Source of the DNA: Maniola hyperantus | Taxonomy: Eukaryota; Arthropoda; Insecta; Lepidoptera; Nymphalidae | NCBI RefSeq assembly: GCF_902806685.2 | Contig: NC_048555.1 | Location: 8,494,001-8,558,000, forward strand | DNA: 64,000 nt | Direction: 5' to 3' | Shown: positions 30,301 to 45,300 of the stretch, piece by piece | How the letters are laid out: each line of letters starts with the position of its first letter | Position numbering within the stretch: position 1 is the stretch's first letter | Program-made: the position numbers and the translations under genes | Notes under the pieces: model-generated | Databases searched by the model: none | What the model was told of the DNA's origin: nothing | What the model saw: the letters and a program-made list of their open reading frames with translations, nothing else

Positions 30301-33300
30301 CCTGTCTAGTGTGCATGCCTACTCAATAAATCCAAAGTTTCTTAATAATATAACTCAGTTTTTCTGGACATTGCGTAAGTGTGCGTGCATGTCGGCACAT
30401 TAGGCGCGATGAAGTGCTTGCAAATGCACATTTACTTTACCTTACTCATACCGATACGACTTAAACACAAGAATGCGCCACTCGCGCTCGTGAAATGCAA
30501 GAATTAAACAACGATTATCTCAAATTACCCCATGTTATACTTTCCTAGTTCAAAGTTCAAACACCTTTCTTACATCGTTCGGACAAGGATCATTAGGTAC
30601 TCGGTACGTGTTGACGATAAATAAGCAACTATCGCCATATTAGGCTTACTGTTGCAAATAATAAAGCAATTTAACAACTGTGATTTCTATCACTTTGGAC
30701 ATGCTTCATGGCCACAGATTAACTTTATTTTATTTTTATTTTTATTTTATTTATTAAATTAACTAACGGCTACTTACACTAATACATTTTTAAAAAAAAC
30801 TTAATTCTGAAAATATTACTTACTAAATGTAGTCGCCAATTATAAGTTAATACAACATTTACAAACATATGTGACAAAATAAAAATACAAACATCAATAA
30901 GATTACAGATAATACTTCCTACTCAAGACTTCCAATATGCAAAGATCTTTTCCCGAAACCTATACAAAGAGTCAGAATTAATGTCAATGACATAGTGCTG
31001 TATTTCACTAGTTTTTACCTACCCGCGATTCCGCCCGCGTGGACTACACAAATTTCAAACCCCTATTTTATCCATAATAGTTTTTGATTTGTCGTGCAAA
31101 ATGTTGAAAAAAATACCCGAGTACAGAACTCTCGGTACGCGAGTCTGACTCGCACTCGGCTGGTTTTTTGATACTTAATTTGTTTAATAAATTGTAACTT
31201 ACCTATCATTCTTGGTTTCATGCGCGTGCTATACCCAATTATTTAGTTGTACCTAGAAATAATTTTGTAATTTAAGTATTAATTAGGGTTCCGTACCTCA
31301 AAAGGAAAAACGGAACCCTTATAGGATCACTTTTTTTCATTGGAGACTATTTAGGTTAAAGTGTTTTATATAAATGTAAGTACTAACTTTCCATGTAATT
31401 ATAACTGTTTGTTTCCATAAAAATAAATAAATTAAATTAAACTAGATGACGCCCGCGACTTCGTCCGCGTGGATTTAGGTTTTTAAAAATCCCGTGGGAT
31501 TACTTTGATTTTCCGGGATAAAAAGTAGCTTATGTCCTTACCCGGGATTTAAGCTATCGCTGTACCAAATTTCTTCAAAATCGGTTGAACTGATCGGCCG
31601 TGAAAGGCTAGCAGACAGACAGATAGACTGACAGACGTACAGACAGACAGACACACTTTCGCATTTATAATATTAGTATGGATAAATGATACCCTTTTTT
31701 TGTGAGAAAATTCTGCTAGGTACCCATCAAATGAATAAATTATTTATTTTATTAGTAAATTCTAAGTAACAAAACGTACTTTAGTAATAACTAATAACAT
31801 TGAAATCGAAGTTGAAGTTTTAGTGTTCCGGTTCAGGATTGCCCGTAGTTTTATGAAAGTTCCCATCACACTCCCATCATCTCATGTTGAATTGCACAGT
31901 GCTTATAACATAATATTGTATGCATAGTAAAATGACGTCTCACGCTCATTGATCACCGCGAGCACAATTCAATAGCAATATGTGTAAGGCAATGGGGCAT
32001 TGTACGTGGCATACATTGTAAGCGAGCTCGCGAGTCAATCTTGATTCTGACTTTGACATACTGTTGCTGCGACGCTGTGACAGTTCTCAGACATGCGAAT
32101 CAGCTCTCATATCACGAATCCTTAATGTTTCCGATAAGATCTTTAGTGAAGGGAATGAGTAATGTTTACTTTAACTGATGCACAACTTGCTTCATACCTA
32201 AACCTTGTTTACGCAATAAAACTGCAATTTTTTACTGTGTTTTCTGAATTCTTGTAATCTTCTCAAATATATAAAAGGAAAAGCCGATTAACTATCTACC
32301 TGTGAGAACCTATTATTAGCTAGGCACAATTTTAAAAAGACCTTTTAAAACAAATAAATCATTTCATTTCATTTCATAGCTTCTAGTTGTTTAATTTTTT
32401 AGATTATAATAAGTTAATTTAAGCTGTTGGTTTTCCAAATAAAATAAAATAAATAAAATAAAATAACTCCCAGCTCACAGTACCTACCGACGGATCGGGC
32501 TGAAAGGCATGCAGATAGCTATTAATTCGTAGATATCCACTGAGAAAGGATTTTTGAAAATTCAACCCCTGAAGGGGTAAAATAGAAGTTTGATATTTGT
32601 GTAGGCCACGCTGACGAAGTCGCGGGCATAATAGTAAATTCTAATAAAGCAAGGTTCATGTCGGATATTGAAAGTTTATCACTATTGTTTAGGTTCTTTT
32701 TGAAAAGATTTTCTTTATATGACACCAATCTCCCAGGTAACATTAGGAATTTGAATACTGCCTTAATTTGACGTACCTACAAAGTTATAGGAATGCTGTA
32801 TATGGCAGCAAGTGCTAATCTTGGAGAGTTATGCAGTTGTATCTACAGACTCGGTAGGTATTTGCCTCTAGATAGGTACTAGAGGCAAATACCTACGGAT
32901 AGCATCGGAGTGGGTGTATCTATGTAGAAACTAGAAGCTGTTGGTTTATAAATATGAATTAACTAGCTTATGCTCGCGACTTCGTCCGTGTGGACTACGC
33001 AAATTTCAAACCCCTATTTCATCGTTGAAATTATGAAAATCCTTTCTTAGCGGATGCCTACGTCATAATAGCTATCTGCATGCCAAATTTTAGCCCGATC
33101 CGTCCAGTAGTTTGAGCTGTGCGTTGATAAACCAGTCAGTCAGTCACCTTTACTTTTTATATAATATGTATTTAGATATGGGATATAAATAAAAAAGAGT
33201 TATAAATGTCCTATATTATTTTTGTTCCTTCCAACCTCATTTCTCGCGTTTCCCAGATCAGATAGCCAAGCGCAAAACTCATAATTAAAAATATTATCTG

Positions 33301-36300
33301 TATAGACTGCAATCGCTTTCCGTTTCAACTTTCAAGAAAGCCTATAATTAATAGAGACGCGTTGAATATGTAACTGTATAATATTCCCATCCATACTCGA
33401 TACTTACAGTTATCGGTTTGTACTTCGTAGGCAATTTAGTTATTTGTCACACGTCAGCCGACCGCAGGGCTGCAATCACGCGGATTGTCGCGATTCATCA
33501 TCATGGACTAAGAGTCCGCCAGGGCCAGACCTTCGTTATTTTATAAAGGCTGGAAGTTTCTCTGCGTTTTGTCCCCAACACAGGCAGGAAGTTTGGCACC
33601 CTTAAACTTTAAAACTTTGAGGGCGTCTGGTAGGGGGTTGCCACGACACTAAGTGTCTGGCAATTCATGACGTGAGTATGTATAATTTCGAAGAAAATAT
33701 GAAAAAATAGACTTTATACTTTGTTTTAAAATGTTTTACTCCTTTGTAACCTGTTATCTCCCAAAGTCACTATGATCCAAACTTCATAGTCGCTGATCGT
33801 TCCTCCTTGTATTGAGGACAATACGCAGAGAAACTTTCAGCTTTTATAAAATAACGTTGGTCTGGCACTCGCGGGCTCTCTCTATCGCTATCGATACATG
33901 AACGTAATTATTGGAAATTATGGAGCTGCGTCTCGCGGACGTCGATAAAGCTATTGTGCTGCATTAAGTCTCATTTTTCAAATCTCTGACCGCAGGACCG
34001 AGACCACTGACCTCTACTAATAGGTATTGTACGCTGGACTTGAGATTGCCGATCTGTTTTTGAAGTAACTTGATTTTCGCCATTACGAACGTACTCGGAA
34101 TTAAATGTTAATATTGAGAAATCTGTTAACATAGTAATTTAAATACATACCAAAAATTGCGGACCGGCAGGAATCGAACCCGCGTCTCCTGGGATCGTGC
34201 CTCACGCTCTGACCACTAAGCTACGCCAGGTGAGATCGCAATCGAGGGCTAACTTATCTAAAAAGAATATTAATATCGCACGCAAGAAGTATGCGATCAG
34301 TTCCTGTTCAAGGAAAAGAATAATAAAAACTCATCCATTCTCTGGCATCCCTAACGTCTGGTCCGGCAACATTGTATTAGCACACGTTTTACACATCATA
34401 TTTCATCGCCAATGAGGAACAACCGCGGGACATGTACATATTGTATGTCATTATCGTACACACAACCACCTAACTAACAGCCTATAAATACAACAATCCT
34501 TAAACCGCTAAACACAAGGGTTAAATTCCAATGATCAAAGTGCACTGAATTGCGGTCTGCCGTACTCACCGGGGATTAATATACCTAAGTAATTTATGCT
34601 AGAGATTAGATGACGGTATCCGATGAGACACACGTGTTTTTCCCTTGCGGTTACCATCTGATAGGAGTTTGTCTGATGAGGATTGTAAAAACTCGTTATA
34701 AATTAAGTATAAATAATGACCATCTTAGTTAATTATGGGGTATGATAGATTTTATCTAGCAGGTTCGATGGCGTCAGAAAGTAGTGCAGACTGTAGAACA
34801 CTCAACTTAACAATATTTTTTATATTATTAAATAAGAAATTTTTCTTCGACATGGACCAGCCCCATCGTAACCTAACTTGCTACATTTTTGGTTTATTTA
34901 AAGAAAAAAGAACAATAATGGAGTTAGTGAAAGGGCCTTAATAAACCTCTAAGTACATGGTAAAGGTCCCCAAGGCTTCACTTAATAAGGCCAACAAAAA
35001 TATCACCCCACGACAAAGGGGGTGATATTTTTGGACTGTCCAACGGGCAATCCGTCAAGTTGCATCTGTTGCTCCGTTGCGGCGTGATTTCGCCCGTAAT
35101 AAGTGGATAAAAATCCTGTATTAATTACGTTATCCGTACTTCCATACTAATATTATAAATGCTAAAGTGTGTCTTTCTGCTGGCTTGTCACGGCCGTTTG
35201 ATACAGAGATAGCCTTGCATTCCGCGAAAGGACATTTTTATCACAGAAAATCGAGGAGTTCACACTGGATTTTAAAAAAACCTAAATCCACGCGTACCAA
35301 TCGCGTCAGCTAGTTGGTTATAAAGTAAAATAACGTGTTTATTTTTATAGATTTTGCCGAAACCGAAATATTATGTCACCTTTTAAATAGGTCCCTAAAA
35401 CTTAGTAAATAGTTCTATATTTGTTGTGTAAGGTCTCTTATTCCACTCATCCTATCAGTCTGTCGCACATACCGGACAATGAGTGTAGTGTCAATACTGA
35501 CCCTGGTCACAAGACATACCCTCTTCAGAGTGTTTGGAAATTCAAGTAATCTCGGAATATCGTGGACACTCCTCAAATATTGCCGATTTCATACGGTTTC
35601 ATATGACGTGACAACTTTCTCGGTTAGACTTGTAGAGGTGCAACCTCTACCGTTACTTGGCTAGCAACTATTAAGAAAACTTCGCAGCTGCCACACAACA
35701 ATATTCAAATTTGGAACGCAGTGGAGAGTCCTCCTGATCATGCACGATTCGAGATATTACTTTGCTCTATGCCACATTCCCTATCATACACTCCTCACAT
35801 CAGCATCTTTAACCATTGTATTATAAGGCTCGCAAGCCAGTCTTTATTGTAACTAGCATAACAGTAAATTTGTAAAGTGTAAATTTAACTCATACATCAT
35901 TATATGTAGCTGGTTCTTCATTATTCTCCAAGCCTCCAGCCTCGTTTCTGTCTTATCCATTTGATTCTTCTCTTTTTTGTTTTCTCCATTTCATAAATTT
36001 TGAGAGCACCAGAATTCATTCAATGATTTGGGTTTGGTGCGTTTTTAGCGGAGCGGAGCGGTAATGTGTTCAGCATACCAATCAGACCATTGATAGATGA
36101 TATGAACAATTTTTTTTCCATCTATCAAAATATAATCTGATTGGTCTGCTAACTTCATCTCCATCTTCGCTTTGCGTCCATTTTCAATATTTAATCTATC
36201 TGTAATCTGGAGATATTCACTAATTCTTTGGTGTTTTTGACAAAATATAGCAACGTTACTAACTAACTATATTACAGATAGAATGATCATTGAAAACGGA

Positions 36301-39300
36301 CTGGATACCGGGCCCTAAGAGTTACATAAAGCTTACTCCACAAAGCTTTATATAGACAGGCACATTAAAGTATAAATGATTCTAAATGTTCGAAAATGTA
36401 AGCTAAATTTCCCCTTACCGTTTCAAAAAAAAGTCCCGTCGCATTAAGCCTCCTTTAACTGACGGTTAAGTACCTAGTATAATAGAAATAAATAGAGAAG
36501 CTTTTAAACTATGGGTCGCTGTGCTCGCTATGATTTACTAGATTTCAATGCAATTACAGTGAGTACTTCCATTCAGGTGTAGCGGCTTGTTCGAGAATAC
36601 CATTTACCGGGGACCCGACGTCAGTCACATTTCAAAAGAAATACTATACACGAGTGCCATACAATTAAGTGATTTCAAATCAATAGCCCGCAAATCAATG
36701 GATTCCCTCGACAATTTTTTAATGCAGATAAATAAAGAAACCGGCCAAGTGCGAGTCAGACTCGTGCACCGAGGGATCCGCACTACCTACAGATAAATAA
36801 AAACGGTAAGAATCACGTCTTTAGTTAACGAATCGCAAATCTAACTTTGTTTGTAGAGGTTTATTGTTAATATAAAAAACTATGCTAGTTAGAGCATTGG
36901 TTTTATTTTTCCTGTAAAATAGAAGTAAACTGCTATTGACCATAATTATTTCAGATTTTTCGATTGAAAAACTTCGGAGATTAACGGGAGGTGGTATTTT
37001 TTTTGACATTTTGTACGATAAAAAAAACTATTAGGTGTAAAAATGTATAAATATCTGTTTTAGAATGGTAAAACCCTTTCATATGATACCCCACTCGGTT
37101 TAGTTCTTTTACTTTGAAATTTCAAACCCCCAATGTCCCCCTTTTTTAATTGAGCTAAAAATAATTTTCTATTTTTTTTTATTTGAATGATGTTGGGCCA
37201 CTGTTATATACAAATACTTCAAATTTCATATCGATAGCTTTAATAGTTACTAAAATAATTGTCTAATAATTGATTTTTACGATTTTGATACGGAACCCTA
37301 AAAAGTAGAACTTCAAAGGAAGTGTGTGCCTTTAACTTCAGCCTGCATAATTAGCTGTTGACAATGCGAATAAGTGAATAATAAACAGCGTCGCCCCACT
37401 CGGCTGCACTCGAGATGTTTGAACAGACCTCCTTGGCCCTCGCCGCGCCGTCGCGTTGCTTACACGACACGTCTAAAGGCTTTTTAAGAAACTTACTACA
37501 AGAAAATGAGCAATATAACAAGAATATAACAGTTCGGAGATCGTAGAACGCCCTATAAGAAAAGTGCATTTTACGAGGATCAAATGCAGTTCGTTTTACA
37601 TTCCTTACACAAAAGTGGACTGTTTGAATTGAACTCATATATATATAATACAAAGTAAAGAAAAAGCTATATAATAATTAAACTGCTGAAAGTGTTGCGA
37701 TGTTTTTGTACAGTTTATGATAGTATTAATACTAGATAATGCCCGCGACTTCGTCCGCGTAAGGTTAGCTTTTTTGAAAATTCTGTGGGAACTCTTTGAT
37801 ATTTCGTATGAGTAGAGTATCGATAAACTGAGGGACCATGAAAAGCTAACTGGCAGACACACTTTTGCATTAATTAGTATGGAAGTATGGATTTACATAG
37901 ATGCCCGCGACTTCGTACGCGTGGAATTAAGTTTTTAAAAAATCCCGTTGAAACTCTTTGATTTTCCGGTATAAAAATGCCTATGTCACTCTCCAGGTCT
38001 TTATCTATACCCATGCAAAAAATCACGTCGATCCGTTGCACCGTTGCGACGTGATTAAAGGACAAACCAACAAACAAACACACTTTAGCATTTATATATG
38101 GATTTATATCCGCAAAAAAAAGAAATTAGCCAAATAGATAGTCTAGAGCGTCTAGACGTAATAACTGATTTTAAAATGTCGACAACTTTTCCTCTAATTG
38201 TAGGTAAATATTAGTTTTACTCGTTGACATAATTATGCACCGTTTACTCACGGCGTATCGAAACTAGTTTGCTCCGAGACTGCACCGGCGACTTTGTAAT
38301 GGGGTTCACTTAAAAGAAGGTGTGTCTCAGTCACGGTAATTACAATGTCTTTAGATATTCATAAGTACAATTTGTCTAACAAATTGTTATTTCGTAAATC
38401 ACGAGTCCCCCTCCGGGTTTTAATGGGTATATCGGTCCGGCTAAGGAATTTCCTTTGTCAGCGGAACGAGACAATGTTGCAATTAGTATATGAGGTGATA
38501 TAAATGCAAATTTTCGCAAACTTTGTTTCTCTCGAACGGTGTTCCTGTATATGTAGATAAATGTGTGTTGACTTGTAGGCTCCTGAGCAAAACAAAACGA
38601 GGTTCTATTAATACTTGACGCACTACTGCCAAGAACTTTGTAGTATGTAGAGCTTTTTCTGAACATATGTATATGGTATAACCTATTTCTTTATCTATAT
38701 AATCTATAAGTACATATTATTATTTTTCTATACTATGGGACTCACTTTCCTTTGCATATTATATTCCTAGAACCAGATTTATTAAATTATTACATTAACA
38801 ACTCAGTGAATTGAGATAATTTATCTACCTTCATAAAGATAAATAATCGTATTTAATCTTATATACATACTTGTTTATGCTCGTGACTTCGTCCACGTGG
38901 ACTACACGAATTTCAAACCCCTATTTCACCCGCTTAGGGGTTGAATTTTCCAAAATCCTTTCTTAGCGGATGTTTACGTCATAATAGCTATCTGCATGTC
39001 AAATTTCAGCCCGATCCGTCCAGTAGTATGAGCTGTGCGTCGATAGATCAGTCAGTCAGTCACTTTTTCTTTTATATATTTAGATCAAAATAATGTCTGT
39101 CTGTCTATTCGTAACCTCTGCATACGCGTATCGCTCATACGATTGGGTTGAAACTTTGTACAGTTGTTCTTCGCACTTGCGTGAAATTTACAAGTTTACA
39201 ACGTACAATAGCCCCGCATGCTGGGCAATGGGCATTAGTTAACAATTAATAAGTAATTTATTTAAAAAATGTTGAGATTTTATACTTTTGACATTGAATG

Positions 39301-42300
39301 GTAATAATAGTTATTGAATGGTAAAAGCTAGCTTTAGCTATTGAATGTAAAACAGTAAAAAGTATAAAAATTATTGTTAATGGAATTTGCTTGTTCTAAG
39401 TTTTTATATTGAGATTAATTAATGTTTATTGTTATTTTATGTTCCTTCGGTCGGAGTTCCTATGGTCGGATTTTACTATCGAATTCTCGAACCTTAATCA
39501 TCATAACGAATTTCTTGATACTAAATCGAAATACACGATATGTTTATCTTTAGATAGTTACTCTTTAAGTAATTTTAAGTGAAAAGTTTTACTTTAACCA
39601 ACATATTTTTAGACTCTTTATAATGTCACTTTACTATAAGCACTTTAAATATAATTTGCTGTGTACCTCGTCTGTACCACTAATAAAGGTAAAGTTCGGT
39701 TCCAATGACCAATAAAACCATACATACTGAATGAAAGCACCCATTTCAGTGCATGTTTATATTCATAGTTTTTATAAGCCGCCTATAATATTTGCTTTTT
39801 ACGTAAAGACTGGTAAAGTAGTATAGACTATAATACATGTCATATTCAATTATCGTTTTAGTACTTGTTCATTTCATATGTTTACGTATTTAAGCGCTTT
39901 CCATTCTTTAGTAAAGTCGGCCTAAAGAGTAAAGCCGCGTTTGGATTGACGGACAGAGCTTAGCTGTGCTATGATAGTGGGAAGCAGTCAAGTCCCTGAG
40001 TCCAGTTAAGCCTAGTATGTATTTCGGAGTTAGGTATTAGAACCTAGTTTTATTATATACAATATCTGTCACCGGCTAGGTATACTCACGGATTTAGTCT
40101 CAACCGTGACGCGTGCGCAAACTGACTGCCTTGAAAAAGGACCCCGGATGGGTTCGAAACTAGTTCGGGCTAACGTCGACTAAAGCCGTGAGTATAGCCG
40201 GTGACAGATATTGTATATAATGGAAATCACTCACGACAGTTTAAACGCTAAAATAACCTAGTTTTACCTCAAATTAACAATTTGAGGTAAAACTACAACA
40301 GAAACTTACCATTAGAGTAAAAAGTGGACTGTCCTGATCATTAAATCCTCTACTTGGTTACCTTTTCGCAGATCTCGTTTCTTCACAAGGCGGCAACCGG
40401 CAATAAAAACACTATGTCCGCAACATTTAAATTGATACTTTACGATTGTCTTTATCGACATAATATTCACGCGCGATGTGTAAATACTTTGATATCAGAC
40501 AGACCTACCGTTGGATTTATCTAACTTTTATTGTTTTCTTGCAGACATACAAATAAAACGCTCTGTTTATACCTATCCTTAAAGTCGTCGCAATGCTCCA
40601 AATGGATTTGATTGGCCATGGACAGTTCTGTGGCTTGAATGGTGTGTATTTTTGTTATGCGTGTCACCTACGCATGTGGACGATGCAAATATATGTGGTA
40701 AAATAAATATATGAATGACTTTTAATTTTTATCGACCACAAGAATACAAAAATTAAAGTCATAACAAATAGCACACACCCATTAAATACAAAATAGATAT
40801 TTCACACAATCCCACGACAGACGACCGCTCGTCTTCTTCGAATTTCGCAAGTGTTGAATATGTGTCGCATGTAAGTTTATGACGCGTAATCGAATCCGGT
40901 GTTTAACAACTAGTCAAATCAGTATATTTTTATTAAACGTCAAAACACGCGCTTAGTATGATTTTATGCGACCATCATCATCATGATCAACCCATCACCG
41001 GCTCACTACACAGCTGTGGTAGCCTAGTGGTTAGAACGTCCGCCTTCAAATCGGAAATCGGGGGTTTGATCCCAGGGCACGCACCACTAACTTTTCGGAG
41101 CTATGTGCGTTTTTAAGTAATTAAAATATTACAAAACGTGAGGTAACCTGCATGCCTGAGAGTCTCCATAATCGTTCTCTAAGGTGTGTGAAGTCTGCCA
41201 ATCCACACTTGGCTAGCGTGGTAGACTATAGCCAAAACCCTTCTCAATCTGAGAGGACACCCGTCCTCTGTAGTAAGCCGACGATGGGTTGATCATGATG
41301 AAGTGAAAAAATTGTAGTCCATATTTGCTAATTGTCGCACCTTTGGCTCCTTTGCCTTGGTGGCGAAATCTCACCTATCGACTATTTCCTTCAATCACTC
41401 GCTGTTCATTCCCTTCCAAGAAAGTTATCCTGTTGCGTCTTGTGAGTCAGCGTTTTCTTTGATTCTAAGTATTCGCTAGTCGTAATCTTTCGGCTCTTTT
41501 ATGCTAATCTAGCGCTCTCTAGAACTTAACTCTTTTAAATATTAGAATGTACCTATTCTTTTAAGGCCATTCCGACTGATGAAATTTCTCGATGTTAAAC
41601 TCAAATGTCTTCAGACTCATCATTATGTATCATCAAAATGAAATCGTAGTAAAACCTGTCATCGTTAAAAGCAGTCAGTGTTATTGCTGCTTAAATATTC
41701 CTGACGCAGCTTGAACTATAACAATAAACTGATATCCTTATGGGCTTTATTGGGTTACGATAGGTTGATTAAATAATACTGCACATTCGGATGCAGAGCG
41801 AGCGCAGGCGCAATACAGACGGAAATATATCTTTCTACTAGCCACTTGATTTTATGAGTGTTTTGAAACCACAGACCACCACCTATAGACGCCTAATAGC
41901 CGGATACCCCCGATCGCCAAGCTTAGGCAGTTGTTTAGCATAAAAGTTGGGGCCACGCCGCGCGCCGGTTCGGTACCCTCATTCCGCACATTGTCTTGAT
42001 TATGTGACTTTTGAGTCCACCAATCACAACAAAGCATTCTCCTCTGTCCCCCGCCAACTTTTTACGATTTTGTTTTCATGCAAAACCTTGTATATACGTA
42101 CCTACTCTTGAGGTTGAATTCTCAGTGCTTGAAAGTCACAGACAGACTTGCCATTTTATATTGGCAAACCTACATTTACCTACGCAAAAAAATCTGACTT
42201 TGATGGAAATGCAAGCTTTCTTTGTAGGATAGTTGTCTCTTTTTAGTTATGAGTTCTTAGTTATTAGTTCAAAACTATCATCATCATCATGATCAACCCA

Positions 42301-45300
42301 TCGCCGGCTCACTACAGAGCACGGGTCTCCTCTCAGACTGAGAAGGGTTATGGCCATAGTCTACCATGCTGGCCATGTGCGGATTGGTAGACTTCACACA
42401 CCTTTGAGAACATTATGTAGAACTCTCAGGCATGCAGGTTTCCTCACGATGTTTTCCATCACCGGTAAAGCAAGTGATATTTAATTAATTAAAACGCACA
42501 TAAGTCAGAAAAGTTAGAGGTGCGTGCCCGGGATCGAACCCCCGACCTCCGATTAGAAGGCGGACGTCCTAACCACTAGGCTATCACAGTTTTGTTGTTG
42601 TATCACAGTTTGTCTCTCGCAATTATAATATTAGTATAGATTCTTTTTGCTTCGTTACAAATTACAATAAGTAGACGGACGTTCTCTGAAGCTAGAGGGG
42701 ATCACTTTTCTACAATCCTTGGTTTTGCGCTTTTGTAGCCTTTTTGCATACTTACCGTTATTTATTTTCTTATAGAATTTATTCAAATAGCTACTAGGCA
42801 ATGATTGGAGGTAAGTAAGTATTAGTAAGGATAGCGGGAACATAATGCATTAATACTTGGCTCGGCTCGCGTGTCGTTGGTACATCTGCATAGGAATGGT
42901 AGTCATTGGTGGAGTCGGTTTACGACCACTGGCGACCACTCGAATGCGCATGCAAACAATTCCTGATTTTATGTATCAGCGTCAGTAAAAATAACTACCT
43001 ACCTACTTCTAAACTGATGGTTTGGCATTTGAGGCTTTGTCCGGGTACTTGTGTTATTGAATAGGTTTCATATCTAGTGTTTTATATACGTAGAAGCTTA
43101 TACCCGCGACTTCGTACGCGTGGTCTACACCAATTTTAAACCCCTATTCAATCTCTAAGGGGGTCACCCCCTAGAGGTTGAATTTTCAAAACTCCTTTCT
43201 TAGCTTTCAAAGATCCTTGCTGTAGTTTGAGTTGTGCGTTGATAGATCAGTCAGCTTTTCCTTTTATATATTTAGACTAGCTTATTCCCGCGACGTCGTA
43301 CGCGTGGACTACTCAAATTTTAAACCCCTTTTTTACCCCCTTAGGGGTTGAATTTTTAAAAATCCTTTCGTAAGCGATGTCTACGTCAAAACAGCTATCT
43401 GCATAGCGATTATGACGTCATAATAGCTATCTGCATGCCAATCCGTCCAGAAGTTTGAGCTGTGCGTTGATAGATCAGTCAGTCAGTCATTTAGTCAGTC
43501 AGCTTTTCCGTTTATATAATAGGTACTAGATGATGCCCGCGGCTTCGTCCGCGTGGAATTAGGTTTTTAAAATCCCGTGGGGACTCTAGTACGCCACCTT
43601 TTTCAAGTGTATTTTTTTAAACTATTAGTTTTTTGCCAAAAAAACAGTCGTGTTTTATTAATTACGACTTGTTGATATTGTATGAAAGTGAACCCAGTGC
43701 TTCTTTTGTGATGCAATGCGGTGCTACCTGCTTGAGCGTACGTGAACTGTAATAGTGAATAATTAAATGCAAATTTAAAATTCTGCATGTTTGACATTAA
43801 CCAAAACCGACGTCTAGACATTCGCAAGCGGTATTTTAGCGAAATACCGCGAAAGCTCGACAATTAACTCCCATAATATAATATATCTCCTTCACATAAA
43901 TACCAGCGGACTTAAATATAATAATTATCGCAAATTACAATACGAATCTCTTGGCCGAAATTCCCGAAGTCACTAATTTAATATCGTATCTCAGAAACAT
44001 ATAAATGTAAGTGATTCTACGAATCATGTTAAGGCAAAACTGTGTCGCTCGTAATAAGAACTATTGTGGTTGATAAACATTTGGGCAGATGTACATAAAT
44101 ACGTATTCGGAATACATAATATCATCTTTAAAAACAAACATAATGACGTCACAAAACGCATTTTACAGCACGCGGCAGAAAATATTGTAGTACCTTTATA
44201 AAGAGATAGCGGTTTCGTAGTGGTTTCGTAGAGACCGACAAAACATCACATAGGTATGAGTGACAGAGACAACGCTCTACAAAGCCGAAATCTCATTCTA
44301 AACACTTGTAAAAAGTTTACATGAATAAAAAAACATTCTATTCTATTCTATTCTAAAGGTCTTGCCGGCTACTGTACTAGTTATACAACCCACAAATTGA
44401 ACCCGTCATTGTCTTGCTTATACCTTAACTATCCGACTCGCCCCGGCTTCGCTCAGATGGAATTTTTCGAAATCCTCTTTTAGTAATGGTCTACGTTATA
44501 GAGATTCAATATGTAAATTCTCAAGATTCTGGACTCCTGAGGTTTGAGCTGTACAAATGTTGCTAGCGCCGCTGGCTGAGCAGTTATTACCTATGCCAGT
44601 TTAACCTTTTATAACTAGCGGAGGCCCAGCATGCCCTGCAATGCAGTACAACTCGCCCAACGCCTATTGTGATGTGTACGTTGACTATGTCAGAAACCTT
44701 TGGCCAGATGTCAACAACAACTGTACAAAGTTTCTACTCAATCGGAAGAACGATGCGCTTATACATAGGTAACGAATGAACACAACCGTCATAGTATTAT
44801 GCTAAATGCGAAAGTGTGTCTGTCTGTCTGTCTGCTAGCTTTTCACGGCCCATCCGTTTAACGGATTTTGGTCAAATTTGATACAAAGTTAGCTTGCATC
44901 CCGGGGGAGAACATAGGCTACTTTTCGAAAATCAAAGAGTTCCCACGGAATTTCTAAAAATCTAAACCCATGCGGACGAAGTCACGGGCGTCATCTAGTT
45001 TTTTTTATAAATATGTATAAATGTATGGATCATTAGTGTACATGTATTCTGTGGTGTAGGTAGTTTTTGGTTCACAGTCTAGGTACCTTGGACAGTGGAC
45101 ACGTCCCTGAATCGTCGGTGCATTTTGATTAATGCGCCGGACCTCACCATCCATGAAGTCCGGACTATCGGGGACATTAATCAGACCGCATTAGATGTGC
45201 ATTCGTCATGTTGTTTGGAATTAGGGATTGTTATCTTAGAGCCTTTCTGCTTTAGCGTGAAACCATGGCCGTAGCCAGGAATTAAGGGGGGTGTCAGGGC

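Noticed and set aside
41011..41085. tRNA gene
   Set aside because: A and B boxes are present but the acceptor stem does not pair and the same sequence recurs as a SINE head; likewise at 6413, 8520, 34170, 42520, 61970 and 63710.
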